Of a DNA stretch of 64,000 bases, positions 30,094-40,151 are shown one piece after another; positions within the stretch are counted from its first letter, which is position 1; every line of letters begins with the position of its first letter. The notes under the pieces were generated by a model. The model did no database searches, was not told the DNA's origin, and saw only the letters and a list, made by a program, of their open reading frames with translations. Source of the stretch: JAHJQQ01 sp963737555 (GTDB lineage Bacteria > Pseudomonadota > Gammaproteobacteria > Thiohalobacterales > Thiohalobacteraceae); the NCBI GenBank assembly GCA_963737555.1, contig CAVTTB010000004.1, positions 1 through 64,000 on the forward strand. The letters are read 5' to 3'. The position numbers were made by a program, and so were the translations under genes.

Positions 30094-31979
30094 ACTCGGG
30101 ACTTAGCCTCAAAAGGGATCACATTTCCGGTCAGAACAGCGGCCGTCGCCTGCATTTCTGGAACCAATTCGCGGATGAGCGCCATAATCGCAGCTTCGTC
30201 GTAGGTCTGGCAAGCCTCCTCAAAACGCCGCATGCGTTGCTCCAGGAATTCCCAATCGACCGGGCGCCCCTGTGCCAGCAGGATTTTCTCGTGTGTCGTG
30301 CCAGACAGCTCTTTTTCGTGGAACAGTTCTTCAAACAGTTTCTCGCCCGGACGCAGCCCGGTATAGACAATCTCGATGTCCTTGCCCGGTTCCCGACCCG
30401 ACAGGCGAATCATCTGTTCGGCCAGATAGGTGATCTTCACCGGCTCACCCATATCCAGGACGAAGATCTCGCCGCCCTTGCCCATCGCACCGGCTTGCAG
30501 GATCAATTGGCTGGCTTCGGGTATGGTCATGAAGTAGCGGATCATTTCCGGATGGGTCACGGTCACAGGGCCACCGGCGCGGATCTGTTCGCGAAACAGC
30601 GGGACGACGCTGCCCGCCGAACCGAGCACATTGCCGAAGCGCACGGTAATGAAACGCGTGTTGGAATGACGATCCAGATTCTGGCAGAAGATCTCCGCGA
30701 CGCGTTTGCTTGCACCCATGACATTGGCGGGATTGACCGCCTTGTCGGTGGAGATCATCACGAAGGCTTCGACACTGTGACGATCGGCCGCGAGTGCAAC
30801 CGTGCGTGTGCCCAGCACGTTGTTGCGCACCGCCTGACGAATTTGATGCTCCAGCATCGGCACATGCTTGTAGGCAGCCGCATGGAAAATCACCTGCGGT
30901 TTATGCTGCGCCATGAGGCGTTCAACCACCACCGAGTCGGTGATATCGCCGAGACAGACATGCAGTACAAGTTTAGGGAAATCGCGGCGCAACTCGCGCT
31001 CGATTTCGAACAGATTGAATTCACTCTGTTCGAATAGCACCAAAGCTTCCGGTCCGATCTTTGCCACCTGGCGGGACAGCTCCGACCCTATCGAACCACC
31101 ACCGCCGGTGATCAGCACACGTTTACCCGCGAGTTCACGGTGGATGCTGTCCCAATCCAGCGTTACCGGCTCGCGTCCCAGCAGATCGTCGATACCGACA
31201 TCGCGCAACGTATTCACGGCCACACGCCCGGCGACGAGATCCTGGAAGCGTGGCAACGTCCGGAACGGCACGCCCGACTCTTCGCACAGCGAAACGATGC
31301 GCTGCATTTCTTTGTTATGCGCGGAAGGTACCGCGAGGATGATCAAATCAATGTCGTACTGCTCGACCAGCTCCGGAATCTGCTCGGTTAGTCCCAGTAC
31401 GCGAATGCCTTGGATATCCATGCCGACTTTACGTGCCTTGTCATCGGCAAAGCCGACCGGCACCAGCGTCCGCCCCGCATCGCGGAACATGTCGCGCACC
31501 AGCATATCGCCGGCACGCCCGGCGCCGACGATGAGCACGCGTTTGCCCTCACCGATATACAAGCGCCGATCTTTGATCCAGCGATAGACCATGCGCGGAA
31601 AACCGAGCAGACCGACAAGCAAGACGCAATAGAGCGGAAACACCGAGCGCGGTATCAACTGGAGTCGCGTGGTAATGAAGATCGCCGCCACAACGATGAT
31701 GGCACCCACAATCACCGCCTTGATGATGCGGATCAGGTCCGGTAGAGAAGCAAACCGCCAATGCCCGCGATAGAGCTGGAAATAGATGAAGGCGCCGGCC
31801 TGGGCGACCACGACCAGGGGCAACCAGGACAGCGCGGGACCGAGAAATTCCGGTGGGATTGTGCCGAGATTGAAGCGCAGCCAGTAGGCCCCGAACCACG
31901 CCACCGGGATCATCAATAGGTCATGCAGGAAGGCAACCGAAGGGTTGCGTAGCCAGTGCTTAGGTTTTGAAGTCGGCAT
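30090..31979 (-). CDS. Membrane-bound nucleoside-diphosphate sugar 4,6-dehydratase (WbpM/PglF/CapD type)
   Basis: 629 residues. Four N-terminal membrane helices (about 15-130), a first Rossmann-like CoA-binding domain with VGAGRAGDM (151-159), then the catalytic short-chain dehydrogenase domain with TGGGGSIGSE (291-300) and STDKAVNPANVMGASKR (about 408-424). This long WbpM-type architecture usually converts UDP-GlcNAc to a 4-keto-6-deoxy sugar, the start of QuiNAc, FucNAc or bacillosamine synthesis for surface glycans. It overlaps the initiating transferase gene by 20 bases upstream and galU by four bases downstream. The exact sugar product cannot be told. Confidence 0.9.
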   Translation of the reverse strand: MPTSKPKHWLRNPSVAFLHDLLMIPVAWFGAYWLRFNLGTIPPEFLGPALSWLPLVVVAQAGAFIYFQLYRGHWRFASLPDLIRIIKAVIVGAIIVVAAIFITTRLQLIPRSVFPLYCVLLVGLLGFPRMVYRWIKDRRLYIGEGKRVLIVGAGRAGDMLVRDMFRDAGRTLVPVGFADDKARKVGMDIQGIRVLGLTEQIPELVEQYDIDLIILAVPSAHNKEMQRIVSLCEESGVPFRTLPRFQDLVAGRVAVNTLRDVGIDDLLGREPVTLDWDSIHRELAGKRVLITGGGGSIGSELSRQVAKIGPEALVLFEQSEFNLFEIERELRRDFPKLVLHVCLGDITDSVVVERLMAQHKPQVIFHAAAYKHVPMLEHQIRQAVRNNVLGTRTVALAADRHSVEAFVMISTDKAVNPANVMGASKRVAEIFCQNLDRHSNTRFITVRFGNVLGSAGSVVPLFREQIRAGGPVTVTHPEMIRYFMTIPEASQLILQAGAMGKGGEIFVLDMGEPVKITYLAEQMIRLSGREPGKDIEIVYTGLRPGEKLFEELFHEKELSGTTHEKILLAQGRPVDWEFLEQRMRRFEEACQTYDEAAIMALIRELVPEMQATAAVLTGNVIPFEAKSRV

Positions 31980-32994
31980 CGCCTATCCGTTCCCGCCTAT
32001 GAATAGCCGTGGCAGCGAGGATATATCCCCCTGCCAGGACGCATAGCATAACCCATTGAGTCCGGGTATTTGCGGACTTCATCTGCCATGCCAGCATCGC
32101 ACAGGCGAGCATGACCGCATACTCGACCGTCACGGTGCGGCGGTGCCCCCAGCCGAGCTGGACGAGTCGCTGGTAATAATGGCTGCGGTGGGCGCGCCAC
32201 ACCGGCTCGCCACGGAAAGCCCGCTTGAGCAGCGTGACCGTGGCATCCACGACAAAGGGCGAGAAAATCACCAGCGACAACCAAACCGGTGCGATCCCGC
32301 GGCGACTACCCCAGATGGCGAACGCGGCCACCAGAAAGCCGAGTGTCGTCGATCCGGAGTCGCCCATGAAAATGCGTGCCGGCGGGAAATTGAACCACAG
32401 AAATCCGGCCGCCGCCGCACAGACCGTCAAGGCCGATCCGGCGAATAAAATATCGCCCTGCGCCCACCCGAGCACTGACAGCGTTCCAAAACCGATCACG
32501 GCCATGCCGCCGGCAAAGCCGTCCATCCCATCCATGAAGTTATAAAGATTGATCAGCCACAGGGTCAACAGGACGGTCATGGCCGTCATCACGGCCGTAT
32601 TCGCGGCGAATACTATTCCCGGCATGACCTCACCCTGAATGAAGAAGCCGCCATAGATCATGACCAAGGCCGCGCTGAGTTGTACCAATAGGCGTAGGCC
32701 GGCGGATAGATTATGGCGATCGTCGAGAATGGCGATGGCCGCGATAATCACCGCGCCCAGCAGGATGTTGATCGGAAAGAATTGCAGATGCGTGGTCAAC
32801 GCAAGGACCAGCCAGGCTACAAATAAGGATACGCAGATTGCGATGCCACCGGTGCGCGGTGTGGGTGATGTATGCAGCGAACGTTCGTTGGGTTGGTCGA
32901 GCAGCCGAATCGGAGCGTCAGGATGGACCAGCCACCGGGTCAGGACGGCCGCGAGCAGACCAACCACACCGACAAACACTGCAACTGATAGCAT
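31960..32994 (-). CDS. WbpL/WecA-type undecaprenyl-phosphate sugar-1-phosphate transferase
   Basis: 344 residues with about ten membrane helices. It carries the family signatures QPNERSLHTSPTPRTGG (34-50), an Asp-Asp pair ILDDRHNL (89-96), NFMDGMDG (152-159), FMGDSGS (209-215) and AHRSHYYQRL (268-277). The MraY/WecA/WbpL family attaches the first HexNAc-1-phosphate to undecaprenyl phosphate at the inner membrane; the WbpL branch usually pairs with WbpM, as here. So it likely initiates the O-unit or capsule repeat. Confidence 0.9.
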   Translation of the reverse strand: MLSVAVFVGVVGLLAAVLTRWLVHPDAPIRLLDQPNERSLHTSPTPRTGGIAICVSLFVAWLVLALTTHLQFFPINILLGAVIIAAIAILDDRHNLSAGLRLLVQLSAALVMIYGGFFIQGEVMPGIVFAANTAVMTAMTVLLTLWLINLYNFMDGMDGFAGGMAVIGFGTLSVLGWAQGDILFAGSALTVCAAAAGFLWFNFPPARIFMGDSGSTTLGFLVAAFAIWGSRRGIAPVWLSLVIFSPFVVDATVTLLKRAFRGEPVWRAHRSHYYQRLVQLGWGHRRTVTVEYAVMLACAMLAWQMKSANTRTQWVMLCVLAGGYILAATAIHRRERIGDADFKT

Positions 32995-33005
32995 ATGGGT
33001 TCCGC

Positions 33006-34394
33006 CTATCCACGCAATTTGCGTCGAAACAATACCAAAATAGAGGCTTCCACGCCCAGATTACTCAGCACGAAGCGCCGCATCAGAAAATTCCAGAACA
33101 CCGTCGTGGTCGCCGTGGCAATCGCCGCACCGACCAAGCCATAGAGGGGAATCAGCACAAGATTCAGCACGAGGTTGAGCACGGTCGCCAGGGCGAGGAT
33201 ACGCAGCGACTGCTGTTGATGTCCGGTCATATACATCAGAAAATCCACCGGTCCGGTGAGTGCATTCACCATCTGGCCACAGACCAGAATCAACAACGGC
33301 ACATAACCGATCTGATAGCCCTCACCGAATATCCCAAGAATGGTGTGACCGAAGATCCCGACCAGCAGAACCAGCGGTGCCGTGAACACGAGCACGCCCT
33401 TGGCCAGCAGCGTCATCACCTGCTGCAGCCCGGCCATGTCGTCGCGGGCGTGGAACCCGGAGATCATCGGCGCAACAATCGCATTCGCCGCGGCCAGGGC
33501 AAAGACGATAAGATCCGCGACCCGACTGGCGGCGGCATAAATCCCCGCCTGCTCACGACCGGCGAGCGCACCCAGCAGGATGATATCCATGCGCACGATC
33601 AATAGCTGCATGCTGGCGATCAGGAACAGCGGAACGGCGATCTTCACCCATTCACGGGACCGTGTTGCAGGCATCGCTGCCGTCGCCTCGGCAGGCATGG
33701 CGCGACGTTGCCAGTACACGCCCAGCAAAAAGGCCAGCACGATGGCTACACCGTTTATCGCCAAGGCGAGCGGAGCCGACATCGGTATCTTCAATGCCCA
33801 TGTCAGCGTCGACACCACGAGAATAAGCAACAGGGGTCGCACGATATATTCCGGCGACAAGGCCGTGGCAACGCGATGCAGGCCACGCAGTATCGATTGC
33901 CGCTGCACTGACAGTGCATGCACTGGCAAGGCGGCAAGGCCGATCAGGAACGCCCAGCGCAACTCTGGAGATACACGATCTGACAGCACCGTGAGCGCAA
34001 TCGCCGCGAGCGTAAAGATAAGCGCGCTGATCACGAATGCACCGCGATTGCACAATCGCAACAGGCCACGCAACAGCGACCAGTCTCTAGTCGCGACGTA
34101 GGCCGGCACGAAACGCAGCAGGAGATGGTTACTGCCCAGCAACGCGACCATTGCCAGCACCTGTAGCCAAGCGATCACTGTCGCGTACAGGCCATAGCCA
34201 TGTGCGTTCAAGGCACGCGCCAGGATCACCTCGGAGAAAAAGATCAGACCCGCTCCCGCGCCCTGAATCATGAAAGAGATCAGGGAGCCGCGCGCGAGTT
34301 GCTGCGCTGGCGCATTGCCATGCAAGAGACGCAGAAGGCGCAGATGAGTCGTAGGTGGGATCATCGGGGTAAAATACCATGCAATCCCGGACAT
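33006..34394 (-). CDS. Wzx-like polysaccharide flippase
   Basis: 462 residues with about twelve to fourteen membrane helices and the MATE/MOP-type start ARGSLISFMIQGAGAGLIFF. C-terminal motif LVLIPLYGLVGAAIATATTT is typical of lipid-linked oligosaccharide flippases. It would move the undecaprenyl-linked repeat across the inner membrane. Start could be 34394 or the ATG at 34364; neither has a strong ribosome site. No polymerase (Wzy) is recognised in the window, while a second export route (Wzm/Wzt) lies at 43-46 kb. Confidence 0.85.
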   Translation of the reverse strand: MSGIAWYFTPMIPPTTHLRLLRLLHGNAPAQQLARGSLISFMIQGAGAGLIFFSEVILARALNAHGYGLYATVIAWLQVLAMVALLGSNHLLLRFVPAYVATRDWSLLRGLLRLCNRGAFVISALIFTLAAIALTVLSDRVSPELRWAFLIGLAALPVHALSVQRQSILRGLHRVATALSPEYIVRPLLLILVVSTLTWALKIPMSAPLALAINGVAIVLAFLLGVYWQRRAMPAEATAAMPATRSREWVKIAVPLFLIASMQLLIVRMDIILLGALAGREQAGIYAAASRVADLIVFALAAANAIVAPMISGFHARDDMAGLQQVMTLLAKGVLVFTAPLVLLVGIFGHTILGIFGEGYQIGYVPLLILVCGQMVNALTGPVDFLMYMTGHQQQSLRILALATVLNLVLNLVLIPLYGLVGAAIATATTTVFWNFLMRRFVLSNLGVEASILVLFRRKLRG

Positions 34395-34415
34395 GAAATC
34401 CGATATTTCAGGGCG

Positions 34416-35156
34416 TCAGAGCGACCGCCGGAACGATCGCCAGAAATGCTTGCGCAGATAGCGGGCCATGCTGGTCGCATGCCAGACCATGTGCCGAAGG
34501 TTACGACGGCTGGCCCGGCGGGCATCATGTACTACATGCACGCTCGGACAGAGCATCACGCTTCGTCCGCTCTCCCATATCCGGGCGCACAGGTCCACAT
34601 CTTCGTAATAAAGGAAGAAACCCTCATCGAATCCCGCCAGCGCGACATAATCTTTACTGCGCAGGAGCATGAACATGCCGGCCACCCACGGTGCGGGCAG
34701 CGGCGGATCTCCGAGCGCATACTGCAAACGGCCGTCGTAGCGATGCAGTGCTTTCAACACGAGATCGATCATCGAAGGGAAATGTCGTGCACTGTCTTCC
34801 AAGCCACCTGCTGGGTTGAGAACCGCAGGCGCACTTAGCACAGCGCCCTCCTTCTCCAAGCTTTCAAGTAAAACTGGAAATGGATTACCTGCCAAGCGGA
34901 TATCCGGATTGAGCACCGCGAAATACGGCGTCTGAGCGTATTGGAAGGCGGCGTTATGGTTTGCGCCGAAACCCTTCGGATGTGGGTTGTCGATGATCGT
35001 CAACCATCCTGGCCTGACGATATCGAGTGCCGGCTCCGGTATGTTGCGGGTGATGATGACCGCCGCCACTTCAGGACAATCCGCCAAATCTGACAACAGC
35101 CCCGGGAGCAATGCCCCATGGCCATGACTGACAATCGATACTGTTATCTGCCCCAT
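34416..35156 (-). CDS. Family 2 glycosyltransferase
   Basis: 246 residues, single GT-A domain. It starts ITVSIVSHGHGALLPGLLSD, has the nucleotide-sugar/metal triad within VLNPDIRLAG, PWVAGMFMLLR and the GFDEGFFLYYEDVDLCARI acceptor-side motif typical of WbbL-like (often rhamnosyl-) transferases. Acts on the cytoplasmic face in polysaccharide assembly. Ends 21 bases before the flippase gene. Donor and linkage unknown. Confidence 0.85.
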   Translation of the reverse strand: MGQITVSIVSHGHGALLPGLLSDLADCPEVAAVIITRNIPEPALDIVRPGWLTIIDNPHPKGFGANHNAAFQYAQTPYFAVLNPDIRLAGNPFPVLLESLEKEGAVLSAPAVLNPAGGLEDSARHFPSMIDLVLKALHRYDGRLQYALGDPPLPAPWVAGMFMLLRSKDYVALAGFDEGFFLYYEDVDLCARIWESGRSVMLCPSVHVVHDARRASRRNLRHMVWHATSMARYLRKHFWRSFRRSL

Positions 35157-35162
35157 GCTCGG

Positions 35163-35735
35163 TCAGGAACGCTCGAACACACCGTAGAGGCAGTATTGAG
35201 GCAATTTCGCGTCCAGCCAGTCCCATTTGATTGGCATATAGAAAACCGTTATCTGCTTCAGACCAGATGCTTCCATAACCTGCCTTAGATTCGATTCATC
35301 GTAGAATATTTTATGGTCCGCATCGCAGGTGTATCCAAACGTTCCCGGCACACCCACCAGCACACGTCCACCCGGCGTCAGGACACGCCTGATCTCCGCC
35401 AACAACTTCGCAGGTTCAGAAAGATGTTCGAGGACATTATCGAGCACCACACCATCAAAACTGGCGTCATCGAAGGGTAGATGATCTGCCTCCATCAAGC
35501 GCGCATCGAGACCACGGTTCTGACACCAGTCCACGGCGTAGGTATTCACATCCACGCCTACCGTGTTGGGACGGTAGGCGATAAAATCGCCGATGCCACA
35601 GCCCACATCGAGAACACGGCCAGTCAGTTGACGGACAAGACGCGGATAGAGACAAGTACTTACGGTACAGAAGCCCCAGCAAGCTGCGATGCTTCAGATA
35701 GTCGAAATACTCTGCTTGTTCATCTGTGACTTCAC
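35163..35735 (-). pseudogene. SAM-dependent methyltransferase, one frameshift
   Basis: The intact part (from 35606) holds motif I VGCGIGDF-like start GCGIGDFIAYRPNTVGVDV, post-motif VVLDNVLEHLSEP and LTPGGRVLVGVPG: a class I methyltransferase. Upstream of about 35638 the N-terminal part (EYFDYLKHRSLLGLLYRKY) is in another frame. In this frame it is joined without a stop to the glycosyltransferase before it, and no own start codon is evident, so the true boundary is unclear. Likely methylates a sugar of the surface glycan or works in chain termination. Two bases separate its end from the start region of the next gene. Confidence 0.7.
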
Positions 35736-36746
35736 GGGCAGTGTGCGGTGGGTATGATCCACTACCAACTGCATGCAGACTACCGGGTTTCCCCGCCAGT
35801 TTCTTGCCCGGCCGGCGTACCGGAATCATCCGCTTATCCATAAAGCGGATGACTTGCGCGACGGATGCCTTGCGTTTTGCCTGAATGCTACGACGCTTCC
35901 GCCAGGCCTGCTTGAGGCCCTTAAGCGCATCCCATTTGGCGCGAAGGATAACGCGCCCACGTCCAGCCGCTACAAACCAGCCAACAGTGACAACATTCAT
36001 CGCTATATGCAGCGGCAAGAATAACCAGAATGCATAACCTGGCATATCCTTGATATATGTCCACACCAGATTTCGGTGGCCATAATACACAGAAAAATCA
36101 CTCTGCTGTCCACCCGATGTAACCGATCCTATGTGGTAGGCCACTGCGGACGGAACGAATAGACAGCGATGCCCCATCAGTCGCATACGAAAGGCGAGAT
36201 CGACGTCTTCGAAATAACAAAAGAAATCCTCATCGAAGCCACCCACTTCCTCCCAGGCGTCGCGTCGATACATTGCTGCAGCAGCACAAGGCGCGAACAC
36301 CTCTTCTTCTTTTATGTCCGCAGAAGCGATATACCTCTCGTAGCCTCTACGCCAACCTATTCCGCTGATGTGGTAGACATCACCAGTGCCATCGAGATAT
36401 TCAGGCTCGTCGGCAATGATCGTCATGCTGGCGAAATACGAAAATTCTGGTCTTCGTACAGCCGCAGTCGACAAGCTGTCTCTAACCAATCTGGCTCGGG
36501 AAATGCATCTGGATTTATCAGCGCTATCCAGCTCGCACTCCTTCAGCATCGAGACAGCATAGTTATTGGCATGCGCAAAACCCGTATTTCGATCTAGCCT
36601 GACATAGAGCGTGTTGTCCGGCGCATCAAAAGCTAATTCAGAAGGGGCATTAGTACTGTTGTTATCGATAACTATTGTGACTTAGGTGGTACCGTTTGAT
36701 TTTTCAGCGCAGACAAGCAACGTCGCAAGACATCGACATGGTACAT
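35736..36746 (-). pseudogene. Family 2 glycosyltransferase, frameshifted and N-terminally short
   Basis: Reconstructed from two frames: HVDVLRRCLSALKNQTVPPK (from an ATG at 36746), then, after a shift near 36675, IVIDNNSTNAPSEL and NTGFAHANNYA, then a second shift near 36540 into the long frame with APCAAAAMYRR, the motif GGFDEDFFCYFEDVDLAFRM and a membrane-like segment AFWLFLPLHIAMNVVTVGWF. This is a WbbL-type family 2 transferase. The usual first beta strand is not visible before HVDV, so the extreme N-terminus may be lost. As sequenced the C-terminus reads straight into the methyltransferase. Confidence 0.7.
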
Positions 36747-36774
36747 TCTCCCGATTAGTGGGTGTGAGAGAGAG

Positions 36775-37725
36775 CTAAGCCGCCAGGGCCGACTTCTGTT
36801 TTAGGGGGATGCCTCGTTCGCCATAATCAGCACACGCATCAGCGGGTGCTGTGCAGACTTTCCTTAGGCATTGATCTAGTGTGATTGATAAATAATCGGC
36901 AACTTGCGACCGCATCCGCTTAAGCAAAGGATGATCTTCTCCTTGCAGGCATGCTATTTTTATCGCTTCAACTCCGTAAACCACGCGCAGCCGTTGACCC
37001 GCCAGACCCATATGAACGATACGCTCTTCCTCGTCAATGCTGCGAGATTTCCGGTGGAACACAAAAGTGTTTGTTGCAATGGCGAAGCGAAATCCTGCGG
37101 CAGCTGCCCTAAAACAGTAGTCATTTTCTTCACCATAATATCTGCCAAAGCTCTAACCGGATCAAATAAGCCGATTGCATCAATAACTTCTCGCTTAATA
37201 CCGAAGCAGAATCCGTGAACGAGAGGTACCTCAGGTATAACGTTAGCCAGGCTCGTTTTCTCCAGGAAGTGATCGATATCGGCGTATGTAATTCCTTCAG
37301 GTATGGCGTTGATAGCCGTATTGTTGCTGCCACCTTTGATTTCCGGTACCGATTGCACGCCCGCAGCATTCGATAATGGACCGACGACACCAATTTCCGG
37401 ACTCTGCATAGCGGCATCGAGCATTTTAATTGCCCAGTTTTCGCACACAATGGTGTCGCTGTTCAGCATAATGCGAAAGTTCGCAGTCCCCGCAGCCAAA
37501 CCGCGATTTGCCGATTGCGTATAGCCCAGATTTTCCTCGTTCTCAATCAAAGAAACGCGCTCGTCACCAACAGCGAAGTCGCGCAAATATTCGGTTGTCG
37601 GCTGATCGGAACAGTCATTGACAATAATGATCTTGGTCCAGCAGAAGATACTTGCGGGCGGCCTCCAGACACAGTCGGACGTCCTCGAGCGCGTTGTACA
37701 CGCAGACAACGATATCGATCGTCAT
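36775..37725 (-). pseudogene. Family 2 glycosyltransferase, two frameshifts
   Basis: From an ATG at 37725 the protein begins MTIDIVVCVYNALEDVRLCL; after a shift near 37640 it continues IIIVNDCSDQPTTEYLRD, ENEENLGYTQSANRGLAAG, IMLNSDTIV (metal site) and LVHGFCFGIKREVIDAIGLF; a second shift near 37150 leads into FRFAIATNTFVFHRKSRS and an unremarkable tail ending KQKSALAA. It is a classic GT-A family 2 enzyme of surface glycan assembly. It could be a separate gene or the last domain of a longer protein with the DUF616 region just upstream. Confidence 0.72.
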
Positions 37726-38566
37726 TCTCTTTGACTTTTGAAAGCCGCTCATCCTTGATCTCGATAAACGAAACGTCATCAAGAGGATTCTTGATCTGAG
37801 CAAGTTGCAGTAACTGAGCTGGCACACGTAGTTGCTGGCACTCCTCATGTAAGTAATACACAAAATCGTCGTCCTCTCGAACTGAGACTCCTTTCGGCAG
37901 CAAATGGGATATCTGAATTTCGTTCTGACTCAGCGCCCATGCCAGCCCAAGCTGATCGCGTCGGCTGAATTTTTCTATCTCTTGCCACCAGGTTCGGAAC
38001 ACCAAGGACACCGTCTCATCCGCCATGCGAATGATCATGAAACCGGTTTGAAACAGGCCTGCGAATTTCTTCAGCCCGTTTTTCATCTAAAAGTCCGCCT
38101 GGGCGTCAATTACGGATGAGTTGTCCTTGCGGCGTAGTTTGCATGCATCTGCCTCTTGGTAGAAACAGTCACGATTCGGGTGCGGGATCAATCCGAAGCT
38201 TGTATTTTCCAACCTCAGCATGTCGACGTACTTTTGGAGATCACCACGCGGAACAATGTTGGCATCTAGCCAGATCGCGAAGTGATAACCAGGGAACAGC
38301 TGGTGTGGATGCGTCTTGATGTACCGTGCAATACGTGTCGAATCACTATGGTAATAAGGCGAAGCGCGTAATTGCCATACTCCGTAGGTATTGCGCGGGC
38401 GATCGGTAAAGGAACGTGCGTCGATATCTTCGTCGATCAACTCGGGCAACAGGAGATTGTCATAGTCGCCGAACACAGCTGTATAATAGACAATTTTGCG
38501 CGTACCTTTATTGGGTGATGCCTGATACGCTCGTATCTTTTGGCCGATGGCAGCGACCTCCTCCAT
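37726..38566 (-). pseudogene. DUF616 (glycosyltransferase-like) protein with internal stop
   Basis: Begins MEEVAAIGQKIRAYQ. Recognisable DUF616 segments: RKIVYYTAVFGDYDNLLLPE, the acceptor-like YKTHPHQLFPGYHFAIWLDA region (quoted in parts: IKTHPHQLFP, FAIWLDANIVPRGDL), HPNRDCFYQEADACKL, and, after an in-frame TAG at 38087, TWWQEIEKFSRRDQLGLAWA. The frame on both sides of the TAG is the same, so a single base change could restore it. DUF616 proteins are thought to be glycosyltransferases in surface glycan or wall synthesis; substrate unknown. Confidence 0.7.
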
Positions 38567-38567
38567 T

Positions 38568-40083
38568 CAGGAAGTATCAGTGTTGGAGCGTTATCCGTAT
38601 TTGCCGTTCCACGTCCAACACTTATCAAGCCCCGCAGCGCACCGATCACTACAGCCCCGGCGTGCGGAAATCGTTGTGAAGCATCACGAAGGGGTTTCGT
38701 AAGTCTCCATGAGTAGGATCGCTGCATAATTTTAATCTGAGCCTGCAGACGCTTGATGTCTGCATCAGAAACTTTCTTTAGTTTTGAATGTTCGGCTTTC
38801 AGACTGGTCAATTCGGTTCTGTGCGCAAGTTCTGTAGCTTTTAGGGCACTATTATGTTCGTCATCACGAATCTCCAGCAACGTATCAATAGCCTTGTTTT
38901 GATATTCCAGAAATCGGCGCCAGCTCAATTGAGACTGCACTGCTTCTGGCTTTATCACTTCACTCTGTAACTCTTCACGAATACGTTTCCAGTGAATCTC
39001 GAGCGCCTGATGCGCAGAATCCCGCACTGCCAGCAAATCAATCTTACGTCGATTGAAGTCCATGTTCCGCAGCGCATCCATAGCCTGGCCCCCGTCTTTC
39101 GATAACCATGTCTGGTTGATTTACTAGCGCAAGGACGCCTGCGAATTTGGCCATAGACCGTTTAGCCACACTCACGCCTGGGACACCAAAAGCGGAAGCT
39201 GTTATCAGTCCATGCATGGACGATCCCGCGTACGCACTTGAAAACGCGATGCAGGCCGCGATTTCACACAATGACTGGGGCCGATATCGATAAGAACCGG
39301 ATGCGACGCCATGCTCGCCGCTACTTCGCGGGCAAGAGTGTCGTCCCCGTGACAGGGCGCAAATGCAATGAGCAACGGTCTCGCAGACATTTGCTCGGCT
39401 ATTGAATCGAGCTGCTTGCCGACAGCCTTGAGTCCTTTGTCCCCAAGATAGCGTCGATTAAGATGAAAAACGATGGTTCGATCAGGTACCGTAATACCCA
39501 GTCGCGAGAATAATGATTCGTACTCGAACTTCAGATCTTCAAGAGTCCATAATCTGTTGATCGTCCACGCCGAATCTGGAACGATGGCAATGTCAGCATC
39601 GTTCCAGACATCAAGTAGATATTGACGGCTAATCTCATCTCTGACCGATAAATAGTTGGTTCGCTTCAGTGCCGCCCTAACCAACTCATGATGCGCCTTC
39701 TCGAACGGTCCTGGGACACCTGGCGCGTTCCAGGCAATCGGCACATGCTCCGGGAGAAGAATGGTGGGGCCGATCCACAGGTCGCCATAAGCTAAGCTCC
39801 CCCTTCCTGCTGCCACATAGGGGGCCAGCCGCGAAGGCGTACAGTGAATAATGTTACCGCCACCGATGAATGCTCCATCTACATCTTCGGCACCTTGAAC
39901 TAGATCAAGAGTGCCCGTGCAAGGAGCGCAGTCATTCAGACCCGGGGGAGCGCTACTAATAGGAGATACCGCTCGCAAGCCGAAGCGGTAAGAATCATCG
40001 AGTTCCTGCTTTGCCAGAAGAGGAAACAGCAAATCTCCATAGTTACTCACATCAAACGTGCCAAATTGAAGAATATTAATCAT
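38568..40083 (-). pseudogene. Polysaccharide pyruvyltransferase-like protein with coiled-coil tail, frameshifted
   Basis: From 40083 it reads MINILQFGTFDVSNYGDLLF, AFIGGGNIIHC, YLSVRDEISRQYLLD and DIAIVPDSAW, then, after a shift near 39270, the signature SSMHGLITASAFGVPGVSV; this is the PS_pyruv_trans family (CsaB-like), whose members add ketal pyruvate or related groups to glycans. After another shift near 39090 a charged helical tail follows, ending in a coiled coil and RSYSWRLTKPLRDAS, a motif often found linking glycosyltransferase domains. It leads directly to the DUF616 frame, so the two could be one protein; alternatively a TGA immediately before the ATG at 38566 is the true stop. Confidence 0.7.
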
Positions 40084-40151
40084 AATCGACTCTGGAAATG
40101 AGCAAATGCTCGGGCAGTGCAATCAAATAAAGGGTGATGACTATGGCCTAT

